Notes: generated from the letters alone by a model not told the origin. Positions 1 through 7,833 are shown, counted from the first letter of the stretch. The stretch is 21,604 nt of DNA from Pseudomonadota bacterium (GCA_023389175.1 JAEWEW010000163.1:1-21604); one strand, 5' to 3'. Translations and numbers: made by a program.

Positions 1-153
1 GGGCGATTCATGCAAGGTCTCCTCGGATTGCGGCGGAGCAAGAGCGCTCCGTCCCACATTCTATTGGGCTCGCCGGATGGCCCGCCGCTTGCGGCACGAT
101 GTGCCCGTGGCGCACACTTCGACTCCGCGCACGAGGCGCCATGGGAGACGTTG
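1..153. other. Upstream region of the first operon; no gene identified
   Basis: The 153 bp before the dehydrogenase start show only one feature worth naming, an inverted repeat GGAGC-N6-GCTCC at 35-50. No convincing -35/-10 pair is visible. The frame continuing from the dehydrogenase back to position 10 is probably not translated. Confidence 0.3.
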
Positions 154-1077
154 ATGCAGGCACGACTCGGCTGGATCGGCCTCGGCCGGATGGGAGAGGC
201 GATGGTCAAGCGGCTTGTCGCCGCAGGTCATTCGATCTCGGTCTGGAACCGGACCGCCGCCAAGGCGCAGGCGCTGGGGTCTCACGGCGTGACGGCCGCC
301 GCAAGCCGCCAGGATCTCGCCGGCTGCGACATCGTGTTCACCATGGTGTCCACCACCGCGGACCTCGAGCAGGTGCTGTTCGATGCCGGCGGCCTGGTCA
401 CCGGATCGGCGAAGCCGCGCCTGGTGGTGGACAGCTCCTCCATCTCGCAGGACGGCTCGGCCCGCATCCGCGAGCGCCTCGAAGGCATGGGCGTCGCGTA
501 CCTGTGCGCGCCGGTCTCCGGCAATGCCAAGGTGGCGAAGGCCGGGAAGCTGCTGGTGGTCGCCTCGGGGCCCAAGGAAGACTACGACCGCGCCAGGCCG
601 TTCCTGGAGGCGATGGCGCGCAAGGTGATGTGGGTCGGCGAAGGCGAGCTCGCCCGGATCTGGAAGATCGCGCACAACACCATGTTCGGCGTCATCATCC
701 AGAGCCTCTGCGAGATCACGGTGCTTGCGGAGAAGGCCGGCATTCCGCGCCACGTGTTCCTCGAGAGCATCAACGACTCCGTGCTCGGCTCCATGTACAC
801 CCGCTACAAGACGCCGGTGCTCACGCGGCTGAGCTTCGACCAGGTCACCTTCACGCCGAGGCTGTTGCTGAAGGACATGGATCTCGGCCTGGGGGCTGCC
901 CGTGTCCACGGGGTTGCCATGCCGGCCGCAGCCGCTACCCGGGAATCCATCGCCCGGGTGGTCGGCCGCGGCCATGACGACGTGGACTTCGCGATCCTGC
1001 TTCAGGAGACGGCCCGGGATGCCGGGCTCGTGCTGCGGCCCGAGGCGGTGGACGTGGACGACGGGCTGGGGACATGA
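154..1077 (+). CDS. NAD(P)-dependent beta-hydroxyacid dehydrogenase (3-hydroxyisobutyrate dehydrogenase family)
   Basis: Predicted 307-residue cytosolic oxidoreductase that interconverts a beta-hydroxy acid and its semialdehyde or keto form using NAD(P). The N-terminal Rossmann motif GLGRMG is at residues 9-14. The substrate-binding segment VSGNAKVAKAG is at 121-131, and the catalytic lysine is K171 in WKIAHN, with N175 beside it. The length matches the family (about 290-310). I chose the ATG at 154 because GGGAGA lies 5 nt upstream and the family alignment starts with the Rossmann strand; the frame is open back to position 10, but that extension looks non-homologous. The stop overlaps the next gene by ATGA, so the two are probably translationally coupled. 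The substrate is unknown. The neighbours suggest a hydroxy-acid intermediate of a catabolic route, such as tartronate semialdehyde, 3-hydroxyisobutyrate or a ring-cleavage product. Confidence 0.9.
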   Translation: MQARLGWIGLGRMGEAMVKRLVAAGHSISVWNRTAAKAQALGSHGVTAAASRQDLAGCDIVFTMVSTTADLEQVLFDAGGLVTGSAKPRLVVDSSSISQDGSARIRERLEGMGVAYLCAPVSGNAKVAKAGKLLVVASGPKEDYDRARPFLEAMARKVMWVGEGELARIWKIAHNTMFGVIIQSLCEITVLAEKAGIPRHVFLESINDSVLGSMYTRYKTPVLTRLSFDQVTFTPRLLLKDMDLGLGAARVHGVAMPAAAATRESIARVVGRGHDDVDFAILLQETARDAGLVLRPEAVDVDDGLGT

Positions 1078-2480
1078 CGAGCGGCGCGGACGGCGGGCAG
1101 GGGAGCCCGGCGAGGCAGCCGGCCCGGGTGCTGATCCGGGACGCCACCGTCGTCACCATGGACGCGCAGGGTGACCTGCCGCGGGCCGACATCCTGGTCG
1201 AAGGCGACACGATCTCGGCGATCGGACCTCGGCTCGGGGACGAAGGCGCCGAGGTGGTCGATGCCCGCGGCTGCATCGTGGTGCCCGGCTTCGTCAATGC
1301 CCACATGCACACCTGGCAGACGGCGTTGCGCGGCATCGCGGCCAACTGGACGCTGCTCGAGTACTTCCGGAAGATGCATGCCGGCCTTGCCACGGTCTTC
1401 ACGCCGGAGGACCTGCGCATCGCGACCGAGGTGGGCGCGCTCAACCAGCTCAACTGCGGCACCACCACGCTGGTTGATTGGTGCCACAACAATCCGACCC
1501 CGGCGCACAGCGATGCGGCAATCGATGGACTGCGCGCATCCGGCATCCGCGCCGCCTTCTTCCACGGCAGCCCCAAGCCGGATCCGCGTCCCGGGGAACG
1601 GCCGTTCTGGGAGGTGCCGCATCCGCGGGTCGAGCTGGAGCGCCTGATGGCGGCACACCAGGGCAGTCCTCTCCTGGAGATCCACGCCGCGATCCTCGGG
1701 CCGCATTACTCGACGCTGGAAGTGGCGCTGCAGGACTTCAGGATGGTGCGGGAGCTCGGTGTGATCGCGTCGATGCACCAGGGCGGCGGACCGGCACGCT
1801 CGCCCGACGGCTGGCAGCGGCTGGAGGCCGCGGGGCTGCTCGGCGAGCAGGTGAACATCGTCCATGGGCACGCGCTCGACGATACGCAACTCGAGCGCTT
1901 CTGCGGACTTGGCATGAGCTTCTCCGCCACGGCGGAGAGCGAGATGTCGCAGGGTCACGGGCATCCGCTCACCGGGCGGCTGCGCCGCTTCGGCCGGGCA
2001 CCGTCGATCGGGGTGGACCTGGAGAGCGTCACCAGCGGGGACATGCTGTCGCAGGCGCGGATTGCGCTCGGCATCCAGCGCAGCCTCGACAATGTCGAGC
2101 ATCGCGCGCGCCACGGCGTCATCCCGGATACGACCACGGTGTCGACCCGCGAGGCGCTGTCGTGGATCACCGTGGAAGGGGCGCGTATGCTGCGCCAGGG
2201 GCACCGTATCGGCAGCCTCGCGCCCGGCAAGCAGGCGGACCTGGTGGTCCTGCGCGCGGACCTGATCAACATGCAGCCGGTGCATGATCCGGTGAGCAGC
2301 GTGGTGTTCCAGGCATCGCTTGCCAACGTGGACGCGGTGATGGTCGCGGGGCGGTGGAAGAAGCGCGGGGGGCAGCTGGTCGAGGTCGATCTGTCGCCGA
2401 AGCTGGCCGCGCTGGCGGCATCCGGCCGGAAGATCGCGGCCGCGCTCGGGCTGGCGGCAGGGGAAGGGGGTGAGGCATGA
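1074..2480 (+). CDS. Amidohydrolase, ATZ/TRZ (cytosine deaminase-like) family
   Basis: 468-residue metal-dependent hydrolase of the amidohydrolase superfamily, the group that holds atrazine-type chlorohydrolases, guanine/cytosine deaminases and related C-N hydrolases. A small N-terminal beta domain (about 18-70) leads into a TIM barrel. The HxH metal motif is H77/H79 in NAHMHTW, further ligand candidates are H235 (SMHQGG) and H264/H266 (VHGHALDD), and the metal/catalytic Asp is D315 in GVDLES. The C-terminal GSLAPGKQADLVVL (about 380-393) is the usual closing beta-domain signature. The Glu expected three residues after the third metal His in AtzA-like deaminases (HxxE) is a Gly here (HQGG), so the chemistry or subfamily may differ. 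Both ends overlap neighbouring genes by 4 bp, placing it firmly in the operon. A role in removing an amino or other leaving group before maleylacetate formation is possible but not proven. Confidence 0.92.
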   Translation: MTSGADGGQGSPARQPARVLIRDATVVTMDAQGDLPRADILVEGDTISAIGPRLGDEGAEVVDARGCIVVPGFVNAHMHTWQTALRGIAANWTLLEYFRKMHAGLATVFTPEDLRIATEVGALNQLNCGTTTLVDWCHNNPTPAHSDAAIDGLRASGIRAAFFHGSPKPDPRPGERPFWEVPHPRVELERLMAAHQGSPLLEIHAAILGPHYSTLEVALQDFRMVRELGVIASMHQGGGPARSPDGWQRLEAAGLLGEQVNIVHGHALDDTQLERFCGLGMSFSATAESEMSQGHGHPLTGRLRRFGRAPSIGVDLESVTSGDMLSQARIALGIQRSLDNVEHRARHGVIPDTTTVSTREALSWITVEGARMLRQGHRIGSLAPGKQADLVVLRADLINMQPVHDPVSSVVFQASLANVDAVMVAGRWKKRGGQLVEVDLSPKLAALAASGRKIAAALGLAAGEGGEA

Positions 2481-3550
2481 AGGAATTCGTCTACGTCGGC
2501 CGCCCGGGCCGCGTGGTGTTCGGCAGCGGCAGCCTGCAGCATCTCCCGCGCGAGATCGAGGCGATCGGTGCGAGGCGCGCGCTGGTGCTCTGCACGCCGG
2601 AGCAGCGCGACGCCGCGGACCGGGTCGCCGGCCTGCTCGGCGCCCGAGCGGCGGGTGTGTTCGATCGGGCGGTCATGCACGTGCCGATCGAGATCGCGCG
2701 GACCGCGCGCGAGACGGCACGCAGCCTCGGCGCGGACTGCGCGGTCGCGATCGGCGGCGGCTCCACCATCGGCCTGGGCAAGGCGATCGCGCTGGACTCC
2801 GGCCTGCCCATCCTGGCGATACCCACCACCTATGCCGGGTCCGAGATGACGACCATCTACGGTCTGACCGAGGACGGGCTGAAGAAGACCGGGCGGGACG
2901 ACCGGGTGCTGCCGCGCACGGTGATCTACGATCCGGACCTGACCATGACGCTGCCGGCCATGCTGAGCGTGACCAGCGGCATCAATGCGATCGCGCACGC
3001 GGCCGAGGGGCTGTATTCGGCGACGGCCAATCCGATCCTCGACCTGATGGCCGAGGAGGGCATCGCGGCGCTCGCGCGCGCGTTGCCGGCGATCGCCCGC
3101 GGAGAGAACATCGCTGACGCCCGCTCGGATGCGCTCTACGGCGCCTGGCTCTGCGGCACCGTGCTGGCGGGAGTCGAGATGGGGCTGCATCACAAGCTGT
3201 GCCACACGCTCGGCGGCACCTTCAACCTGCCGCATGCGCAGACGCACACCATCGTGCTGCCGCATGCGCTCGCGTACAACGCGCCGGCCGCGCCGGAGGC
3301 GATGCGGCGCATCGGCAAGGCGGTCGGCGCGGCCGACGATGCCCCGGGCGCGATCTTCGACCTGGCGCGCGCGGCGGGCGCGCCGCTCGCGCTGCGGGAC
3401 CTCGGCCTGCGCCGCGAGGATCTCGAGCGCGCCTGCGACCTGGCGCTGCAGAACCGCTATCCCAATCCGCGGCCGCTCGAGCGCCAGCCGATGATGGCGC
3501 TGCTCGTGGACGCGTTCGAGGGCAGGCGGCCGAATCGCTCCGGTTCGTGA
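2477..3550 (+). CDS. Maleylacetate reductase (iron-type alcohol dehydrogenase fold)
   Basis: 357-residue enzyme predicted to reduce maleylacetate to 3-oxoadipate with NAD(P)H, the step after ring cleavage of hydroxyquinol or chlorocatechols. The N-terminal dinucleotide domain has GGGSTIGLGKA at 93-103 and PTTYAGSEMT at 116-125. The helical C-terminal domain has SGINAIAHAAEGLY at 167-180 and HKLCHTLGG (239-247), followed by LPHAQTHTIVLPH. The GLT...KTGRDDRVLP stretch and the Asn at 170, where metal-dependent Fe-ADHs have Asp, are what I expect of maleylacetate reductases rather than alcohol dehydrogenases. Length fits (about 350). A G-rich Shine-Dalgarno region precedes the ATG, which overlaps the amidohydrolase stop (ATGA). 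The hydroxyquinol-type dioxygenase at 14460-15350 would supply its substrate. No ring-cleavage gene lies in its own operon in this window. Confidence 0.92.
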   Translation: MKEFVYVGRPGRVVFGSGSLQHLPREIEAIGARRALVLCTPEQRDAADRVAGLLGARAAGVFDRAVMHVPIEIARTARETARSLGADCAVAIGGGSTIGLGKAIALDSGLPILAIPTTYAGSEMTTIYGLTEDGLKKTGRDDRVLPRTVIYDPDLTMTLPAMLSVTSGINAIAHAAEGLYSATANPILDLMAEEGIAALARALPAIARGENIADARSDALYGAWLCGTVLAGVEMGLHHKLCHTLGGTFNLPHAQTHTIVLPHALAYNAPAAPEAMRRIGKAVGAADDAPGAIFDLARAAGAPLALRDLGLRREDLERACDLALQNRYPNPRPLERQPMMALLVDAFEGRRPNRSGS

Positions 3551-3555
3551 TACCG
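3544..3555 (+). promoter_or_regulatory. GTGATA-type box upstream of the BKACE gene
   Basis: TTCGTGATACCG spans the stop codon of the maleylacetate reductase gene, about 60 bp before the BKACE start. It closely resembles TTCGTGATAACG at 7977-7988 in front of the receptor/carotenoid-oxygenase operon. It could be a -10-like element or a half-conserved operator of the GntR regulator encoded at 7060-7833. No convincing -35 is seen. Low confidence on its own; the resemblance is the reason for listing it. Confidence 0.25.
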
Positions 3556-3615
3556 TCTGATCGCCCCGCGCGTGCCCCTCTTGGCGCCGTGACGTCCATC
3601 CCCCTGGAAGCATCG

Positions 3616-4548
3616 ATGAATCGCCAGAAGAAGGTAATCGTGACCTGTGCCGTGACCGGCTCCATCCACACCCCGAGCATGTCGCCGCATCTGCCGGTCA
3701 CGCCCCAGGAGATCGCCGACGCTGCCATCGGCGCGGCCGCCGCCGGCGCGGCAATCGTCCACCTGCATGCGCGCGATCCGCAGGATGGCCGCCCGGACCA
3801 GACGCCCGAGGCGTTCATGCGGTTCCTTCCCCGGATACGGGAAGAAAGCGACGTGGTGGTGAACATCACCACCGGCGGCGCGCCGACCATGGAGGTCCGC
3901 GAGCGGTTGCAGCCGGCCCTGAAGCTCGCGCCGGAAGTCGCATCGCTCAACCTCGGATCGATGAACTTCGGCCTGTACGAGATGCTGGATCGCTTCAAGG
4001 AGTTCCGCCACGACTGGGAGCGGCCGTACCTCGCGGGCAGCGACGACCGGGTGTTCCGCAACACCTTCAAGGACATCGCATTGATCCTCGAATCCTGCCG
4101 TGCCAACGGCACCCGGTTCGAGCTCGAGTGCTACGACATCGGGCACCTCTACACGGCGGCGCACTTCCTCGACCGCAAGCTCCTGGAGCCGCCGCTCTTC
4201 ATCCAGTCGGTGTTCGGGCTGCGCGGAGGGATCGGACCACATCCCGAGGACGTGCTGCACATGAAGCGCACCGCCGATCGGCTGTTCGGCGATGACTTCT
4301 TCTGGTCGGTGCTCGGCGCCGGGCGCAACCAGATGTTCGTCGCGACGCAGTCGGCGGTGATGGGCGGAAACGTCCGGGTAGGCCTGGAGGACAGCCTCTG
4401 GATCGGACCCGGCAAGCTGGCCGAGAGCAACGCGCAACAGGTCGCGAAGATCCGCCGCATCCTCGAGGAGCTGGGGCTGCAGGTGGCCACGCCGGACGAC
4501 GCGCGGGCGATGCTGCGCCTCAAGGGCCGCGACAAGGTCAATTTCTGA
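3616..4548 (+). CDS. Beta-keto acid cleavage enzyme (BKACE, DUF849 / Kce family)
   Basis: 310-residue TIM-barrel protein of the family founded by 3-keto-5-aminohexanoate cleavage enzyme. These zinc enzymes transfer an acyl group from a beta-keto acid to acetyl-CoA, releasing acetoacetate. The N-terminal VIVTCAVTGSIHTPSMSPHL (7-26) is the family signature. The zinc-binding VHLHARDP follows, with H49 and H51, and the C-terminal barrel carries VRVGLEDS (E258), the usual zinc-ligand glutamate region. Length is typical (about 300-310). I placed the start at this ATG because the family begins with this strand and CTGGAAG lies 5 nt upstream; the open frame reaches back to 3199 but that part is antisense-like noise inside the reductase. 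It sits 65 bp after maleylacetate reductase, so 3-oxoadipate is the obvious candidate substrate, giving succinyl-CoA and acetoacetate. Other beta-keto acids cannot be excluded. Confidence 0.93.
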   Translation: MNRQKKVIVTCAVTGSIHTPSMSPHLPVTPQEIADAAIGAAAAGAAIVHLHARDPQDGRPDQTPEAFMRFLPRIREESDVVVNITTGGAPTMEVRERLQPALKLAPEVASLNLGSMNFGLYEMLDRFKEFRHDWERPYLAGSDDRVFRNTFKDIALILESCRANGTRFELECYDIGHLYTAAHFLDRKLLEPPLFIQSVFGLRGGIGPHPEDVLHMKRTADRLFGDDFFWSVLGAGRNQMFVATQSAVMGGNVRVGLEDSLWIGPGKLAESNAQQVAKIRRILEELGLQVATPDDARAMLRLKGRDKVNF

Positions 4549-4582
4549 CCGTCGGTTCCCGACCGTCGGCCGCCCCGAACGC

Positions 4583-4598
4583 CCGGCGCTGGCGCCGG
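4583..4598. terminator. Possible bidirectional hairpin between convergent genes
   Basis: CCGGCG-CTGG-CGCCGG forms a perfect 6-bp GC stem with a 4-nt loop in the 60-bp gap between the convergent BKACE and Rieske oxygenase genes. There is no T-run on either side, so if it terminates transcription it does so weakly or with Rho. The same gap also holds a 9-bp direct repeat, GACCGTCGG, at 4547-4555 and 4561-4569. Confidence 0.35.
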
Positions 4599-4608
4599 CG
4601 GTCGGCGA

Positions 4609-5940
4609 TCAATCCCGGCGCACCAACCCGAGGGGGTCGCCGAAGCGCTCCGTCATGACCGAGTCGAACGCGGCATCTTCGGCCGATACCGCTCCGCCCG
4701 CCCGCACCAGATAGGCGTCGGGAGCGTCGATCGAAGACGGCTCCGTGCCTGCCAGGAGCGCCTTGGCCGAGTCCAGCATCAGCCGGCGGAACTGGACCAC
4801 GCCGATGTCGGTCGGGCCGAGCAGCTCGCGGGTGCGGTCGGCGATCCGTCCCTGGCTGTCCTGGATCGCTGCATCCTGCTCCGACACGCCGATGATCCCG
4901 GTGAAATTCTCGGTCTTCTGCAGCGTCCGGTCGATGAGGTAGTCATTGGCCCGGTTGCGGATGGGCCGATACTCCGAATCCATTTCCGGATACACCGCCC
5001 CGCCCCGCCGGTAGCTCTGCCGCTCCTCCTCGGTCAACGGCCGGTCCGGGTTCCACGAATACACGTAGACCCAGCACGATTCGTCGTCGATCGGTATCCA
5101 TGCCTGTGCGTGGTAGGTCTCGCCCGGCGCGGCGCTCGGCGTGTAGGCATGCGCCGGCATGAGGTACTGCGCGATCCGCCAGTAGCGCCTGCCCGCATCC
5201 GCGATGCGCGAGGTGCCGAGCACCATGCCGGCACCGTGCTTCACGATGGAGAAGCGCGGGCGCGGGTCCTCTCGCATCCAGCGCACGTGCTCGTGGCTCA
5301 TGGTGCCCTTGGCATAGCCGCGGGTGGCGCGGGCCGACTTCGCCTCCATCTCCTCCGCCGCCCGGATCACCGGCTGGTGCAGGAACGAGAAGTGGGCGGT
5401 GTCCAGCGCCCCCTCCGCGGCCTGCGCCCAGTTGCACTCCTGGAACTTCTTGGAGACGTGGCGGTGGCTCGGCGGCACCAGCGCGAACTCCATCCGGGGG
5501 AGCGCGGGCGGCGTCCGGCGCGGGCCCAGGTAGGCCCACACGAAATCGCCCCACTCCCGCGTCGGGTAGGCCCGGATGCTCGCCTTGCGGCAGATGTCCG
5601 GCGCGCGGGCCGGGTCGATGGTGGGCGCATCGACGCACTCGCCCTGCACGTTGTACTTCCAGCCGTGGAAGGCGCAGCGGATGCCGGCCTCCTCGTTGCG
5701 TCCGAAGAAGAGGTTGGCGCCGCGATGCACGCAGCGCGGCTCGATCAGGCCGACCCGTCCTTCGGTATCCCGGAAGGCGAGCAGCTCCTCGCCGAGCACC
5801 TTCACCCGCACCGGCGCACCGTCGGGCTCCGGCAACTGCTCCGACAGCAGGACCGGCAGCCAGAAGCTGCGGAACAGCTGCCCCATCGGCGTTCCCGCGT
5901 CCGTGCGGGTCAGCATCTCGTTGTCTTCCTTGCTGAGCAC
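4609..5940 (-). CDS. Rieske non-heme iron aromatic oxygenase, alpha-subunit type (phthalate 4,5-dioxygenase-like)
   Basis: 443-residue oxygenase predicted to hydroxylate or O-demethylate an aromatic acid using O2 and electrons from a separate reductase. The N-terminal Rieske [2Fe-2S] motif is C70-x-H72...C89-x2-H92 (CVHRGAN...CAFHGWKY). The catalytic domain shows the D180-x2-H183-x4-H188 iron-binding motif in EGALDTAHFSFLHQ, with D361 in IQDSQG as the likely carboxylate ligand. The mononuclear architecture without a beta-subunit gene matches the single-component phthalate/vanillate oxygenase type. The start codon is GTG, backed by a strong GGAGGAAG site. It is the last gene of a minus-strand operon: GntR regulator, Bug receptor, oxygenase (90-bp gap to the receptor). 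No ferredoxin or reductase gene is in the window, so it must borrow one. The substrate is unknown. Confidence 0.94.
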   Translation of the reverse strand: MLSKEDNEMLTRTDAGTPMGQLFRSFWLPVLLSEQLPEPDGAPVRVKVLGEELLAFRDTEGRVGLIEPRCVHRGANLFFGRNEEAGIRCAFHGWKYNVQGECVDAPTIDPARAPDICRKASIRAYPTREWGDFVWAYLGPRRTPPALPRMEFALVPPSHRHVSKKFQECNWAQAAEGALDTAHFSFLHQPVIRAAEEMEAKSARATRGYAKGTMSHEHVRWMREDPRPRFSIVKHGAGMVLGTSRIADAGRRYWRIAQYLMPAHAYTPSAAPGETYHAQAWIPIDDESCWVYVYSWNPDRPLTEEERQSYRRGGAVYPEMDSEYRPIRNRANDYLIDRTLQKTENFTGIIGVSEQDAAIQDSQGRIADRTRELLGPTDIGVVQFRRLMLDSAKALLAGTEPSSIDAPDAYLVRAGGAVSAEDAAFDSVMTERFGDPLGLVRRD

Positions 5941-5944
5941 TCGA

Positions 5945-5952
5945 CTTCCTCC
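5945..5952 (-). promoter_or_regulatory. Strong ribosome binding site fixing the GTG start of the Rieske oxygenase
   Basis: Read on the minus strand this is GGAGGAAG, with the GGAGG core 7 nt before GTG at 5940-5938. It decides in favour of the GTG start over the internal ATG nine codons in (MLTRTD). Confidence 0.75.
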
Positions 5953-6030
5953 AGGTTTCCAGCCGATCCGGCGGGATACGACGCCGGGCAGACCATGGAT
6001 GCGCCTGCCTCCAGGCTCATGCGACGCGGA

Positions 6031-7011
6031 TCAGTTGGGTTCGATGCCCGCCTGCTTCATGATGCCGGTCCACTTCGGGATATCGGCCGCGATCAGCTTG
6101 CCGAACTCCTCCGGCGTGCTGCTGACCGGATCCACCCCCTGCGCGGCAAACTCCTTCTTGAAGACCGGGTCGTTCAGGATCGCGCCGATTTCCTTCGAAA
6201 GCCGGTTAACGATCGGCTGCGGCGTTCCTGCGGGTGCGACGATGCCGAACCAGAAGAGCGCGGCATAGCCCGGCACGCCGCTCTCGCCGATGGTCGGGAT
6301 GTCCGGGAACGACGGGGAGCGCTCCGCGCCGGTCATGCCAAGAACCCGCAGCTTGCCTTCCTTCACCCGCGGCAGCGCCGACACGCCGCCGTCGAACATG
6401 ATCTGGATGCGGCCGGAGAGGAGGTCGACCAGCGCTTCGCTGCTGCCCCGGTACGGCACGTGCACCATGTTCGTGCCGGTCATCGACTTGAACATCTCGC
6501 CGGCCAGATGGACCGAGCTGCCGGTGCCGACCGAGCCGAAGTTGATCTCGCCGGGCTTCGCTTTCGCGAGCGCGATCAGGTCCTTGACCGATTTCGCCGG
6601 AACGTCCGGATGCACGACCAGGTAGAGCGGGATCGTGTAGATCAGCGACACCGGGCTGAAGTCCTTCACCGGGTCGTACGGCAGCTTCTTGCGCGCGCCG
6701 ACATTCAGGACGAGGCTGCTCTGGCTGGCGAGATAGATGGTGTAGCCGTCGGCGGGCGCCCTGGCCGCGATCTCCGCCGCGATGACCTGGTTTGCGCCGG
6801 GTTTGTTGTCGATGACGATCGGCTGGCCGAGCCGCTCCGAAAGCGGCTTGACGAGCGCGCGCGCGAAGGTGTCCGCATTGCCGCCGGGCGAATGGCCGAG
6901 CACGAGGCGGATCGGCTTGGCCGGCCAGGTGTCGCCGGCCTGCGCCTGCGCGGAAGCCGGAAGCATGGCCAGCGCGGCGAGCATCGCCGCGCCGATCGCG
7001 AAGTTCTTCAT
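6031..7011 (-). CDS. Bug/TctC-family tripartite tricarboxylate transporter periplasmic receptor
   Basis: 326-residue secreted solute-binding protein predicted to capture a small organic acid in the periplasm. The N-terminus is a clear Sec signal peptide with cleavage after AQA near residues 23-25. The mature protein opens with the family strand WPAKPIRLVLGHSPGG (29-44), followed by DTFAR; the second ligand loop is NKPGANQVIAAE (69-80), then PADGYT. Length is typical (about 320-330). AGGAGA lies 5 nt before the ATG. It is 48 bp downstream of the GntR regulator and 90 bp upstream of the Rieske oxygenase, so it probably binds the oxygenase substrate or its precursor. No TctA/TctB membrane genes are in the window, so it is an orphan receptor, as most members are in Burkholderiales. 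Confidence 0.95.
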   Translation of the reverse strand: MKNFAIGAAMLAALAMLPASAQAQAGDTWPAKPIRLVLGHSPGGNADTFARALVKPLSERLGQPIVIDNKPGANQVIAAEIAARAPADGYTIYLASQSSLVLNVGARKKLPYDPVKDFSPVSLIYTIPLYLVVHPDVPAKSVKDLIALAKAKPGEINFGSVGTGSSVHLAGEMFKSMTGTNMVHVPYRGSSEALVDLLSGRIQIMFDGGVSALPRVKEGKLRVLGMTGAERSPSFPDIPTIGESGVPGYAALFWFGIVAPAGTPQPIVNRLSKEIGAILNDPVFKKEFAAQGVDPVSSTPEEFGKLIAADIPKWTGIMKQAGIEPN

Positions 7012-7059
7012 GGAGGTCTCCTGTGGTTCTTGCGGTTGGGGAACGAAGGCGATGACCGG

Positions 7060-7833
7060 TCAGTCCTTGAACCAGTCGGACGCGAGGATCGAATCGGCCG
7101 CGTCCGAGAGGTCGTCCCAGATCGCCTGGGCCGCGGCAGCGCCGTCCTGGCGGCGCAATGCGCGCAGCACGGCGTTGTGGTGATGGTCGGCCCGCGGGAC
7201 CGCGTGGGCCTTGGACATGAAGACCTGGCGCAGGAGCGGCCCGGCCTGCATCCACATGCTCTCGATCACCGGAAACATCGCCACGGTACCGGCGCTCTCG
7301 TAGAGCCGGAAGTGGAAGCGTCGATTGGCGGCAAGGTACTGCGACACCTCTCCGGCCTCCACGGCCGCGCACATGCTCCGATGATCCTCGGCCATCGCCT
7401 CGACCGCCGACGGCCCGATGCGACCGGCGGCACGCAGGGTCACCATCGATTCCAGCTGCAACCGGATCTGCAGGATCTCCTGGAAGCGGGCCCGGGACAT
7501 CAGCGGCAGGACCACCGAGCGGTTGCGGCGCAGATCGAGCGCACGCTCGGCCACCAGCCGCTTCAGGGCATCTCGCACCGGCATCGGGCTGGTGCCGAAC
7601 ACCTCCGCGAGCGCCCGGATGGTAAAGGTCTGTCCGGGGACGAAATGGCCGTCTATGAGGGCCTCGCGAAGCTGGCCGTAGACCGCGTCATGAAGCTTCC
7701 CGGTCCTGCTGCCTGGCTGGACCACCGACAGCGCCGGCGTCGCACTCGCGGCAGCTCGCCGGACCGTCGGCGCGCGCACCGGCCGCGAGGACGCTTCGAC
7801 CGGCGGGCGGGGGGAGACTCGGGCTTGGCTCAT
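7060..7833 (-). CDS. GntR-family transcriptional regulator, FadR subfamily (FCD domain)
   Basis: 257-residue DNA-binding regulator. After an unusual 40-residue Ala/Arg/Pro-rich leader, the winged helix-turn-helix runs from about 47 to 108, with KLHDAVYGQLREALIDGHF and the recognition region FGTSPMPVRDALKRLVAE. The C-terminal all-helical FCD ligand domain covers about 115-245. Its candidate metal/ligand residues are N170 and H174 (NRRFHF) and a run of three His at 217-219. The ATG has only a weak GAAG upstream. The gene is first in a minus-strand operon with a Bug receptor and a Rieske oxygenase, and faces the Bug/carotenoid-oxygenase operon. It is the obvious candidate to control both, responding to an organic or aromatic acid. 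A palindrome, TTGT-N4-ACAA, 9 bp before its start suggests autoregulation. The leader may be an annotation extension, but no better start is visible. Confidence 0.93.
   Translation of the reverse strand: MSQARVSPRPPVEASSRPVRAPTVRRAAASATPALSVVQPGSRTGKLHDAVYGQLREALIDGHFVPGQTFTIRALAEVFGTSPMPVRDALKRLVAERALDLRRNRSVVLPLMSRARFQEILQIRLQLESMVTLRAAGRIGPSAVEAMAEDHRSMCAAVEAGEVSQYLAANRRFHFRLYESAGTVAMFPVIESMWMQAGPLLRQVFMSKAHAVPRADHHHNAVLRALRRQDGAAAAQAIWDDLSDAADSILASDWFKD

Noticed and set aside
10..153. N-terminal extension of the dehydrogenase to an ATG at position 10
   Set aside because: The added 48 residues precede the Rossmann start and look non-homologous, and the ATG at 154 has a good Shine-Dalgarno.
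2477..3550. Alternative assignment of the reductase as a generic iron alcohol dehydrogenase
   Set aside because: The GGGST, PTTYAGSEMT and SGINAIAH motifs, with Asn in the metal-Asp position, fit maleylacetate reductases better, as does the presence of a hydroxyquinol-type dioxygenase.
1955..3613. Minus-strand open frame of 552 codons under the amidohydrolase and maleylacetate reductase
   Set aside because: Low-complexity Arg/Ala/His composition and no motif; it is the shadow of two well-defined plus-strand genes.
3199..3615. Upstream extension of the BKACE frame, which would make a 449-residue protein
   Set aside because: The extension lies inside the maleylacetate reductase gene and is Arg/Ala-rich; the family starts at the ATG at 3616.
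4547..4569. Direct repeat of GACCGTCGG as a recombination or attachment site
   Set aside because: Only 9 bp, in a convergent gap with no integrase or mobile gene nearby; chance duplication is sufficient.
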